DNA from: Phycisphaerales bacterium UBA1845
GTDB taxonomy: Bacteria > Planctomycetota > Phycisphaerae > UBA1845
Reading direction: 5' to 3'
DNA: 37,717 nucleotides
Assembly: GCA_002338715.1 (NCBI GenBank)
Contig: DDIR01000143.1
Span: 139,660-177,376 of the forward strand
This document shows, in pieces, positions 26,104-33,553 of the stretch. The notes under the pieces are model-generated. The model had not been told where the DNA came from, searched no databases, and saw only the letters and a program-made list of their open reading frames with translations. A program made the translations under genes and the position numbers. Within the stretch, counting starts at the first letter, position 1; each line of letters begins with the position of its first letter.

Positions 26104-27462
26104 CTAGTTCAGAATGATGTAACCAACCTTGGTGTTGGTGCCAGCCGTGGTTCCATCACCAGTCTTGAATCCAACCAGCGTGTTGCTCGCGTGAGCATCG
26201 GTCGCGGGCAGGCCATATTCGCTCGAACCATCGGCGTCTGGAACGACCGACCATGAACCATTGTAATACTGAAGGAATTCACCCGAACCAATCGAGGTGC
26301 TGCCCGACATGAAGCGGTAAGCGCCGTTCGGCGAGATCGTGCAGGTTTGGCTCCAACCGACGAAACCATTGTTGGTGGTTGAACCATCAATTTCCTCATC
26401 GCCGGAAAGCGACGGATTCAGACCCGGCGACTGACCAGTTGCACCGCGGCCGTCGCCACCATTGTTATCGCCTGCTTCACGATCGACGAAGTAAATGTAC
26501 TCGCCACCGGCATAGCACTGCTCGCCCTGCGACGGGTTTTGAGCCAGCGTCGACACGGTTCCGTCGTCGGTCTTCAACCAACGCGCATTTCCAAATGCCT
26601 CATTGTCCTCGTAGAAGATGTAACCATCATCGAACGAGAAGAGTTGATCGCCGATACCGCCAACATCCGTCAGGTCCCAAATAACAGGAGCCGCATCGGG
26701 ATTCTCGATGTCGTAGATGTAGAACATGTTGCCGACTTTCGCGGCGATTTCCATGTTCGTTGCGTCGATCTCGATGTGATTGACGTTGCCTTCCGGATCG
26801 TTCGTAAAGCTGATGATCTCGGGCGTGTCGCCGGTCACGTCAATCGCGATGATCTTGTTACCGCCATTGGTGCTCGGATCGTTGCGACAAACGACATAAC
26901 CGCCAGCCGCACGAATGATGCCCTGTGCGTACAGACCGACCGGGCTGTTGACGAGGCGAATCGTTTCCTCGGGGATGTCGGTCGACGTGCCTGAATCGGC
27001 GTCGAAGATCGTGACGAGGAAGTTGCTCAAGAGAGCGACCTTGCGACCGGTCACAGCAAATGCACCGGCGACGTAGTTTTCACCGTTCGGCAGACCGCGA
27101 CCTTCGGTGTCGCCCGCCGACGGAATAATGTAGTCAACACCGGCAAATCCGCCGTAACCATAAACGAGCAGGTCGTCGCCGACTCCGATGCGGCCACCGT
27201 TGTGGACGTCGATGTTGGTCTTGACGGCTGTCGCTAGCGCACCACCGCCATTGTCACCGCCACCGTTGTCTCCTCCACCATTGTCCCCACCGCCGTTGTC
27301 ACCACCACCGTTGTCGCCGCCGCCGTTGTCTCCTCCACCATTGTCACCACCGCCATTGTCGCCTCCGCCGTTGTTGCCACCGCTCGGAGTGCATCCTGTT
27401 TGAGCCCCAAGCATGAGCGCAAAGGCAGCCAACACTGCTGTCCAGTTTTTCTTCTGCATCAT
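26104..27462 (-). CDS. Exported lipoprotein with GGGDN pentapeptide repeats and a probable beta-propeller
   Basis: The 452-residue protein starts MMQKKNW after a clear GGAGG (11 bases upstream). The signal peptide ends at a TGC lipobox near residue 24 (GAQTGC). Directly after comes a flexible tether of eight GGGDN repeats. The remaining 370 residues contain repeated short beta units with Asp/Gly turns, for example FYIYDIENPDAAPVIWDL, FSFDDGYIFYED and EYIYFVDREAGD. These suggest a beta-propeller displayed away from the membrane. No enzyme motif is visible. It has its own terminator and a 300-base upstream region, so it is probably a single-gene unit. Confidence 0.78.
   Translation of the reverse strand: MMQKKNWTAVLAAFALMLGAQTGCTPSGGNNGGGDNGGGDNGGGDNGGGDNGGGDNGGGDNGGGDNGGGDNGGGALATAVKTNIDVHNGGRIGVGDDLLVYGYGGFAGVDYIIPSAGDTEGRGLPNGENYVAGAFAVTGRKVALLSNFLVTIFDADSGTSTDIPEETIRLVNSPVGLYAQGIIRAAGGYVVCRNDPSTNGGNKIIAIDVTGDTPEIISFTNDPEGNVNHIEIDATNMEIAAKVGNMFYIYDIENPDAAPVIWDLTDVGGIGDQLFSFDDGYIFYEDNEAFGNARWLKTDDGTVSTLAQNPSQGEQCYAGGEYIYFVDREAGDNNGGDGRGATGQSPGLNPSLSGDEEIDGSTTNNGFVGWSQTCTISPNGAYRFMSGSTSIGSGEFLQYYNGSWSVVPDADGSSEYGLPATDAHASNTLVGFKTGDGTTAGTNTKVGYIILN
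27241..27375 (-). repeat. 15-bp in-frame tandem repeat encoding GGGDN x8
   Basis: Eight units of ccNccNttgtcNcc type, plus a degenerate ninth, encode the GGGDN tether. Third-position variation between units (attgtc/gttgtc, tcc/acc/gcc) shows the array is old enough to have diverged but still selected for protein sequence. The copy number could vary between strains. Confidence 0.92.
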
Positions 27463-27765
27463 CTAAATCACAACCTCCAGTTAGGACTTTCCCTGCGACG
27501 GTTGATACAAACCATTTGCAGCGATAAACAGGCGCAGACCATGCGCAGGCCGAATCGCTCAACCGTCTAATCATCTGTCTTCTTGGTTCATTGCCCGAGG
27601 AGATCGCCGCGCCACACGACCCACTTCCTCAAGCATATGCGTATGGGAGAATAGCAAAACCAAACGTAGCGGCAAGTCAGCGTTTTTGGAAATTTGCGCA
27701 AGCTGGGCAAAGTGCCTTTTGCAAACCTTCTGTTTGACCCCAAAACAGCTGATTGCCGTGTGGGC
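27463..27765 (-). other. 300-base gap upstream of the GGGDN lipoprotein with nested inverted repeats
   Basis: No gene is seen. The arms GACGGTTGA (27497-27505) and TCAACCGTC (27559-27567) are perfect complements. They enclose a small hairpin, GCGCA...TGCGC (27532-27546, loop five). These lie 35-105 bases upstream of the lipoprotein ATG, so they may fold in its leader. No known riboswitch consensus was recognised. Nearer 27730 there is only short imperfect pairing that could belong to the end of the digH-like transcript. Confidence 0.4.
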
Positions 27766-29322
27766 TTACGGCGTTGGCTTGGTTTCTTGTTCGCCCTGCA
27801 TTTCTGGTTTTTCGCTCAGCCAGAGCAAGTTCGGCTCACTCAGCTTGCCGGTGCGTCCAGCCGCCCGCACGGCAATGAGGTCGCAATCGCTACCGTCCAA
27901 ATCACAGTCAATCCGAATGACTCGCTCATTTGCAGGAACAATTCGCAAAGTCCACTTGAGGCCATGACGGGATTGAATGACCCAATGTGACACTTCCGTA
28001 TCGCCTCCCGGTTTAAGTTTGAGCGTCACCACTCCACCTTTTGAACGCCCGCGGTTCTTCACCTCGGGGATCGCGGGACTTTCGGCAACGAGCCAGGTGG
28101 ATTCCGGAACAAGCGCCGGAACTTCGTACACTTGCGCGATCATGTCGGCGAGGTTCTTCTTATTTCGCACCAACGTCTTCATGCTGAAGAAGACGTTGCC
28201 GTCTGCTCCCGGTTGCGCCCGGGTGAGGTAAATCTGCCGAGGGATTTCGCCAAGGGACCAACCGCGATCGGTTACATACGATCTGCCAATCGAATGACCG
28301 GGCCAAATGTGGCGTCCTTTCTCATTCTGCTCGACCCACCATTTGAGCAACACGGGAAAGCTCTGCGCCGGCGGATCGGTTGCCCAATAGATTTGCGGCG
28401 TCAGATAGTCGAGCCACCCTTCCACGAGCCAGAGTTTCGCATCGGCATAAAGACCATCGTATGCGTCGAACCCTTTGATCTGTTCGGGATGCCCGGGCCG
28501 CCAGATTCCGAAGGGACTGTAACCGACCTTGACGTGCGGCTTCTCTTCGCGGACAGCCGCGTAGACCTTCTCGATCATGCGGTTGATGTTGTCGCGACGC
28601 CAGTCGTCACGATTCAATTGACCGCCACCGGACGTGTACGACGCCCAGCTTTCATCGTCCGGGAAGGAAACGCGCTTGCCGGCTTTGTCGTTGACCGGGT
28701 ACGGATAGAAATAATCGTCGACATGCACGCCATCGACATCGTAGCGTTTCACCACATCGCGAAAGACAGCCACCGTGTGGTCCAGCGCGTCGTTGTTGCC
28801 CGGGTCCATCCACAGATAAGGCCCGTACGATTTAACCCAATCGGGATGCTTTTGGGAAACGTGCCCTTCGTCGACCGATTTGTTGGACGGATGCTGGGCG
28901 CGATAAGGATTGAACCATGCGTGCACTTCCATACCCCGCTTGTGCGATTCTTCGACGACGAATTCGAGTGGATCGTAATAGGGCTTCGGCGCCTTTCCCT
29001 GCTCGCCGGAAAGATACGCCGACCAGGGTTCGAGATCTGATTTGTAAAAGGCGTCCGCTACCGGGCGCACCTGAAAGATCACCGCGTTGAGGTTCATCGC
29101 GGCGCAGCGGTCGAGAATCCCGATCATCTCGGCTTTCTGTTCTTCGGTTGAAAGCCCCGGTTTGGAAGGCCAGTCGATGTTGTCGACCGTTGCGACCCAC
29201 ACAGCTCGAAATTCGCGGGGGACTGGAGGCAACTCGACCATCGTCTCGCCGCGTGAAAGAACAGGAAACGCAGCCACGCCCAGCAATGCCATCATCAGCG
29301 CATGGCATGATTTGATTTGCAT
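27766..29322 (-). CDS. DigH/YngK-like family 10-type glycosyl hydrolase (GHL10), exported
   Basis: ATG 29322 follows GGAGG and gives 518 residues with a signal peptide (about 1-26). The catalytic (beta/alpha)8 barrel opens FRAVWVATVDNIDWPS. It continues through NAVIFQVRPVADAFY, EVHAWFNPYRA, VDGVHVDDYFYPY (conserved Asp pair near residue 200) and LTPQIYWA. These are the hallmarks of the GHL10/DUF187 group. E. coli DigH of this group cleaves denuded peptidoglycan glycan strands at the divisome; other members are of unknown specificity. The last 90 residues form a separate beta-sandwich-like domain. Envelope glycan hydrolysis is inferred from the family. Confidence 0.85.
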   Translation of the reverse strand: MQIKSCHALMMALLGVAAFPVLSRGETMVELPPVPREFRAVWVATVDNIDWPSKPGLSTEEQKAEMIGILDRCAAMNLNAVIFQVRPVADAFYKSDLEPWSAYLSGEQGKAPKPYYDPLEFVVEESHKRGMEVHAWFNPYRAQHPSNKSVDEGHVSQKHPDWVKSYGPYLWMDPGNNDALDHTVAVFRDVVKRYDVDGVHVDDYFYPYPVNDKAGKRVSFPDDESWASYTSGGGQLNRDDWRRDNINRMIEKVYAAVREEKPHVKVGYSPFGIWRPGHPEQIKGFDAYDGLYADAKLWLVEGWLDYLTPQIYWATDPPAQSFPVLLKWWVEQNEKGRHIWPGHSIGRSYVTDRGWSLGEIPRQIYLTRAQPGADGNVFFSMKTLVRNKKNLADMIAQVYEVPALVPESTWLVAESPAIPEVKNRGRSKGGVVTLKLKPGGDTEVSHWVIQSRHGLKWTLRIVPANERVIRIDCDLDGSDCDLIAVRAAGRTGKLSEPNLLWLSEKPEMQGEQETKPTP

Positions 29323-29543
29323 GTTGTATCCTCCGTTGCTTTGATTCGATCCGTTCGGGATGAGTGCACCGCAAAACATGCGATCGAATCATGATCTCAA
29401 ACAGGCACACCCATCGTGCCGGTCAACGGCCCATATTAGCGGGAGACGATCTCCATTGGAACGGAGCCAACCTGGCAATCTGATTTCACAACATGGTGTC
29501 TTATCGCCCGCAGTGCATCGCGATTCGGTGGAGCCATATGCAC

Positions 29544-29578
29544 ATAAAACGACCCCGCGCGACATTCGTCGAACGGGG
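29544..29578 (-). terminator. Rho-independent terminator after the M56/EF-hand gene
   Basis: The arms CCCCG (29553-29557) and CGGGG (29574-29578) enclose a second stem, CGAC (29560-29563)/GTCG (29568-29571). On the minus strand the hairpin is followed by a GTTTTA tract. It lies about 32 bases beyond the stop at 29610. Confidence 0.65.
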
Positions 29579-29609
29579 CCATCGGCGTGTGTGATTGGCG
29601 CTGACTGGA

Positions 29610-31541
29610 TTACCGACCGGCGCGCGACCGCTCGATCAATTCCAATTCCGTTTTGCGTTTCCAATGGTCCTGGTTTTCATCAGTTTCGAACGCGGCGCGC
29701 TCTTCGGCCGTGAGAATGCCATCTGCATTGGTGTCGGCTTCGGGAAATGCGCCGAGAAATCGCTGCAACTTCGTTTCTTCCTGATGGCTGGTTCGCTCCT
29801 CGAAAGTCAGCGTTCCATCACCATCCGCGTCGGCATCCGGGTGAGCGGCGAAATATTGCTCGGAAACAATGTGTTCAAACAAGACAGCCGCTTCGACCAG
29901 TTCGCCCGCGGTGGGCTCAACATCACCATGATCAAGAATCCATTTGCGCCGACCGGCGATCGAATGCAGTTCGAGCATGCGCCCGCTACCTGCCGAGCGA
30001 CGGACCCTTCGCGAATTTGCCTGATCTGAGTTGTTGCCGACCTCAATTGAATCTGCGGTGATCGTCACACCGCTTTCCGAATTGGTCACGACGACCTGAT
30101 CACCCTCGGCTCGGATGACGTGACCGCTCCGCTCAGCCGCGATGGGCCGTTTGCCACTTGCAAAATACAGCGCCTCACCGACCGACAGTTCGCCATCCTG
30201 GTCAAGGTCGACGAATGGATAAGCGTCGATCACACCTTCGGGATTGGCGAACGCCCGAGCCGCAAGATAGTTCGTTATTTCTGAACCTGAAACCTCTCCA
30301 TCTGCGTTTGTATCTGCTGCTTCGATGGTGCTTACGCGATCGCGCACTTCGGCGAACCACTGTTCGGTTTTGTATTTCGCTTCCACCATCAACGGGCGAG
30401 TGTCTTCCTCGTCGGTATTTTCGGAGGCGATTTCTTTAACAACAACGGCCTGCGGTTCGCTGGCGGTGCCTTCGTTGGAAGCGCCTCCCGCCAAAGAGAA
30501 ACCACCCCACGCGATGACCATCACGCTTGCCAGAACAAACCATGCGGACCCTTTGCGCATGTTCCTTGACTGCAGAATCATATCGATTCTCCTTTCGATG
30601 GTTGCTGGATTGGCGGCCATGCATGCGGGGTGATATGCCGCGGATTGAAATGCGACGGATTGACTCGACCGATGCTTCACCGCGTCCAGCAAGCATCGGG
30701 CATAGTCCGCAGCCGAGAGTTTGCCCTTTTGCAGGGCCCATTCATCACAGGCATTCTCTCGCGCCAGATCGATCTGGCGATTCACCCATGTCACGACCGG
30801 CCAATAAAACAGCAACGATCCGGCGATCCATTGAATGTAACGCACAACGAAATCACCCCGCCGGAGATGGGCGACTTCGTGCACGACGACGGTGTCGAGC
30901 AAATCGATGCGGGTCAGGTGTCGGCGCGAAAGCACGAGCAGCGGTTTCCACCCACCGAGTACAAAAGGTGCGTCATCCCCATTGGTGACACGCACATCGG
31001 GAATGCGCCGCACGCCCAGTTCCCCGCAAGCCAACTGGACCCGTTCGCGCACCCAGTCCGCTGCCACCGGATGCGCTTCGCAGCGTTTGCGAAGTCGGCG
31101 ATAAGCAAGCAAACCGCGAAACATCAGCGCGACGACGAACGCGAAATAAGTGCCAACGAGAATCGCCAACCACGAAAAATGTCCGGGCGCACTTGCGGGC
31201 ATGCTTGAGGCGATGCCGTCTGCAGGTGATAGTTCGAAAATCTCAAGGTCGGCTGTTGTGAACGAAGTCTGCGCTGGCATCGTTGCGCTCGACTGACAGA
31301 GCGATTCGCACAAACTCTCCAGCGAGAACGACCAGCCGGGCCCCATTGGCACAATGAACTTGATCAAGACGATGCACCAGAGTGCGGCTTGAAACGATGA
31401 CGGAATGCGATTCTGAAGCAGCCGAACAAACAACCACGTCAAGGCGGCGAGGACCGTTCCGTAAAGCAGCGCCTGCCCCATCCACGCCAACGCGGGATTG
31501 GCGCTCAATCCCAAGATCATCGAAGCGATGCACAGGTTCAT
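29610..31541 (-). CDS. BlaR1-type M56 membrane metallopeptidase carrying four EF-hand loops
   Basis: The 643-residue protein has about four membrane helices (22-40, 52-66, 124-144, 334-352) and a cytoplasmic M56 zinc protease loop with HEVAH (221-225) and Glu262 in ARENACDEWAL. This is the BlaR1/MecR1 topology. After the last helix, where BlaR1 carries a penicillin-binding sensor, the exported part instead has four canonical EF-hand loops: 410-421, 445-456, 571-582 and 603-614. Each reads D-x-[ND]-x-D-G...E. Calcium binding is therefore likely. The start overlaps the blaI-like stop as ATGA. Inference: ligand binding outside activates the protease, which relieves repression by the BlaI-like partner. 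Confidence 0.85.
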   Translation of the reverse strand: MNLCIASMILGLSANPALAWMGQALLYGTVLAALTWLFVRLLQNRIPSSFQAALWCIVLIKFIVPMGPGWSFSLESLCESLCQSSATMPAQTSFTTADLEIFELSPADGIASSMPASAPGHFSWLAILVGTYFAFVVALMFRGLLAYRRLRKRCEAHPVAADWVRERVQLACGELGVRRIPDVRVTNGDDAPFVLGGWKPLLVLSRRHLTRIDLLDTVVVHEVAHLRRGDFVVRYIQWIAGSLLFYWPVVTWVNRQIDLARENACDEWALQKGKLSAADYARCLLDAVKHRSSQSVAFQSAAYHPACMAANPATIERRIDMILQSRNMRKGSAWFVLASVMVIAWGGFSLAGGASNEGTASEPQAVVVKEIASENTDEEDTRPLMVEAKYKTEQWFAEVRDRVSTIEAADTNADGEVSGSEITNYLAARAFANPEGVIDAYPFVDLDQDGELSVGEALYFASGKRPIAAERSGHVIRAEGDQVVVTNSESGVTITADSIEVGNNSDQANSRRVRRSAGSGRMLELHSIAGRRKWILDHGDVEPTAGELVEAAVLFEHIVSEQYFAAHPDADADGDGTLTFEERTSHQEETKLQRFLGAFPEADTNADGILTAEERAAFETDENQDHWKRKTELELIERSRAGR

Positions 31542-31981
31542 GACTTTTTCCTCTTGGATCGCGATGTGGATTTTGGCTTGGAAGTTGATTGACGGTCTGC
31601 TTTTTCGCGGTCGGCGATCTTCTTTTCGATGCGTTTGAGATCGGCGGCTGAGAGGTCGGCTTTTTCCGCAAGGTGCATGACGAGATCCTCCGCACGCCCG
31701 TCAAAGACATTTTGCAGGAATTGCGCAACGCGCTGTCCCATCACCTGATCGCGACGAACTACCGGCGAATAGACGAAAGGCTGACGGCTGTTGTCGACCT
31801 CGAGCGCTCCTTTGTCCGCCAGCGATTTCATCATCGTCATCACGGTCGTGTATGCAGGCTCGTCGCCTTCGATCCGGGTGAGCGCGTCTTTGACCTGCCG
31901 CACGGTTTGCGGCCCTTCTTTCCACAAGACCTTGAGGATTCTCAATTCTGCGGCAGTGATGTGCGGCGTTGATTTGCCCAT
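31538..31981 (-). CDS. BlaI/MecI-family winged-helix repressor
   Basis: The 147-residue protein has the BlaI/MecI pattern: ITAAELRILKVLWKEGPQTV at the start, AYTTVMTMMKSLADKGAL (recognition helix region, about 42-60) and a Lys-rich tail replacing or extending the usual end. BlaI proteins bind a palindromic operator as dimers and are inactivated by cleavage after signalling by the membrane M56 partner, encoded immediately downstream with a four-base overlap. A strong AAAGGAGG (31988-31995) lies six bases before the ATG. Autoregulation is likely given the operator-like palindrome overlapping the -10 box. Confidence 0.92.
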   Translation of the reverse strand: MGKSTPHITAAELRILKVLWKEGPQTVRQVKDALTRIEGDEPAYTTVMTMMKSLADKGALEVDNSRQPFVYSPVVRRDQVMGQRVAQFLQNVFDGRAEDLVMHLAEKADLSAADLKRIEKKIADREKADRQSTSKPKSTSRSKRKKS

Positions 31982-32014
31982 GCCGAGCCTCCTTTACTAT
32001 TCATATCGGAAGGC

Positions 32015-32053
32015 TACTACGTCTATAGTAATTCGTCAAGAAGAATCTCAGAA
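32015..32053 (-). promoter_or_regulatory. Promoter and BlaI-type operator of the blaI-M56 pair
   Basis: The palindrome TACTA-N6-TAGTA (32015-32019 and 32026-32030) resembles known BlaI boxes. On the minus strand a -10 TACTAT (32025-32030) overlaps its upstream half, with a -35-like TTCTGA at 32048-32053 (17-base spacer). A second TTACTAT at 31994-32000 is inverted relative to ATAGTAA at 32025-32031. Repressor bound here would block RNA polymerase. Assigned by eye. Confidence 0.55.
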
Positions 32054-32101
32054 TCACGGGTTCTGGCGGTTGGAACGCCGCCCCACCCCGAAAACCGCGA
32101 A

Positions 32102-33496
32102 TCAATAGGTGTGGTAAAGCAGGACGATGATCGCCAATATCGCCATCGGTGCGGCGTAGGAGTGCATCAGGTTTTCAGCGGCCGAGCGATTGGCTGCGGT
32201 CACTGACTTCAACTCGTCGTCGAAGATGACGTTGTTCTTCGGATTGTTCGGGTGATACACGACCTGCACGGTTTCGTTGGCACGCTGCCACTTGCTCTTT
32301 TTCTGGTTGGGCGCGCTGTACCAACGCGCCTGCACGTATCCTTGATCGTGTTCAAAATAGAATTGCGACGATTGCGTTGCGTGAGGCTCGTCAATCTGTT
32401 CGGATGCGGTGCGACTCTGGAGTCGCCGCGCGGTGGCCAACTTGCCGATGCGCATCAACCATAGCACACGGATGTTTTGTCTGTACATGCAGGCCAATCC
32501 AAAGAACAGCAACGCCAGCACGCCCAGCGGTATCGAACTGTGCCACCATGAAAATTCGCTGGGTCGAGCGCCGCCGATCGAACCGTTGGATGGTGCATCC
32601 GAATCGCAGTTGATCTCGACCGTGTCGCCTTGGCTGTAGCGCTTGCCCCGAGTGAAGCTGTCACCGGTGTACTTCTGCCCGTCAACTTCGTATTCGAAGA
32701 AATTCTGATAGATCGTGATGCCGAACTCATGCGAATTCAAGGCATCGACGTGGGTGATCTTGCCCAGCACCTTAACGTCGGGCGGGATGACGTCGAACAA
32801 ACGCGCCCAGCATGCAGGCCCGTCCAGAATGATGAAAATAAGAAAGAACGCGACGACGAAGAGCCACGCCACTTGCATCCCGGAAGCGCCGGCCAACACC
32901 GCGACCTGCGTGTGCCATGGAATTGATCGCGGCGGTTCGTTTTGGCCAAGTATGAGGTTGGGACCGTCGCTGTCGTCGACGGTTCCACCGCCAAATATCG
33001 CCACCACAGCAATCCGCAGCAACATCAACGCGAACCCCACCCCCACGCACACAAATGGAAAGGCGAGCAACCAAAGGCGGTTTGTGGCTTTGGCGGCATG
33101 TTCGCGATCGAACACCGAATTCTGCGGATCGTTCGGATCGACGAAGCAGGAAGCAGTCGTGCCCGCGGGATGCGCTTCGTAGATCGCCCGCTCCATGATA
33201 TCGTCGTCGCCCATCGAACCAATCAGCAGGTCGATTCGATCGTTTTCGTAAGTCTTGCCTGCGAATTCATAGACGTAGACGAGGTTGAGATAGGCGCGAT
33301 CGTCACCGCTGCCTTGCGTCCCCCATTCGCAGGTCTTGATCGTGCATGGTGTTTCGATCCAGGACTTGGCGGCTTCGGTGTCGCGGACGGCTGCATGGCG
33401 CAGATAAAGCAATCCGCCCCCAATGCCAAGTGGAATCAGCGTGAACGCGAGTATCGCGGCCAGTATGCCCAACCCACTCTTGATTTCGCTGCCCAT
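32102..33496 (-). CDS. DUF3592-like multi-pass membrane protein
   Basis: The ATG at 33496, preceded by GGAAGCGAG, gives 464 residues; the longer frame begins at a TTG. Five hydrophobic segments are visible (about 8-28, 138-165, 204-225, 315-333 and near the C terminus). They separate soluble beta-rich stretches. The stretches with TPCTIKTCEW...VYVYEFAGKTYENDRI, then CFVDPNDPQNSVFD, and the later ITIYQNFFEYEVDGQKYTGD are typical of DUF3592, a family of unknown function. A third copy-like stretch ends VVYHPNNPKNNVIFD. The protein thus appears to contain three related modules. It is on the same strand as the blaI pair, whose operator region lies just downstream. Confidence 0.68.
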   Translation of the reverse strand: MGSEIKSGLGILAAILAFTLIPLGIGGGLLYLRHAAVRDTEAAKSWIETPCTIKTCEWGTQGSGDDRAYLNLVYVYEFAGKTYENDRIDLLIGSMGDDDIMERAIYEAHPAGTTASCFVDPNDPQNSVFDREHAAKATNRLWLLAFPFVCVGVGFALMLLRIAVVAIFGGGTVDDSDGPNLILGQNEPPRSIPWHTQVAVLAGASGMQVAWLFVVAFFLIFIILDGPACWARLFDVIPPDVKVLGKITHVDALNSHEFGITIYQNFFEYEVDGQKYTGDSFTRGKRYSQGDTVEINCDSDAPSNGSIGGARPSEFSWWHSSIPLGVLALLFFGLACMYRQNIRVLWLMRIGKLATARRLQSRTASEQIDEPHATQSSQFYFEHDQGYVQARWYSAPNQKKSKWQRANETVQVVYHPNNPKNNVIFDDELKSVTAANRSAAENLMHSYAAPMAILAIIVLLYHTY

Positions 33497-33553
33497 GCTC
33501 GCTTCCAAACGCGCCCTTGACCTTCCAAAACGAACCCGCCGAATTCGATGCGG

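Noticed and set aside
27241..27375. Possible CRISPR-like array at the short repeats
   Set aside because: The units are 15 bases, contiguous without spacers, and in frame as GGGDN codons, so this is a protein repeat.
27463..27765. Possible c-di-GMP or cobalamin riboswitch in the lipoprotein leader
   Set aside because: Conserved core strings of those classes are not present; only simple inverted repeats are seen.
28132..29040. 302-residue plus-strand frame opposite the GHL10 gene
   Set aside because: Antisense shadow; no start signal and no domain.
29610..31981. Beta-lactam resistance regulator (true blaR1-blaI)
   Set aside because: The sensor lacks a penicillin-binding domain with SxxK/KTG motifs, and no beta-lactamase gene lies nearby.
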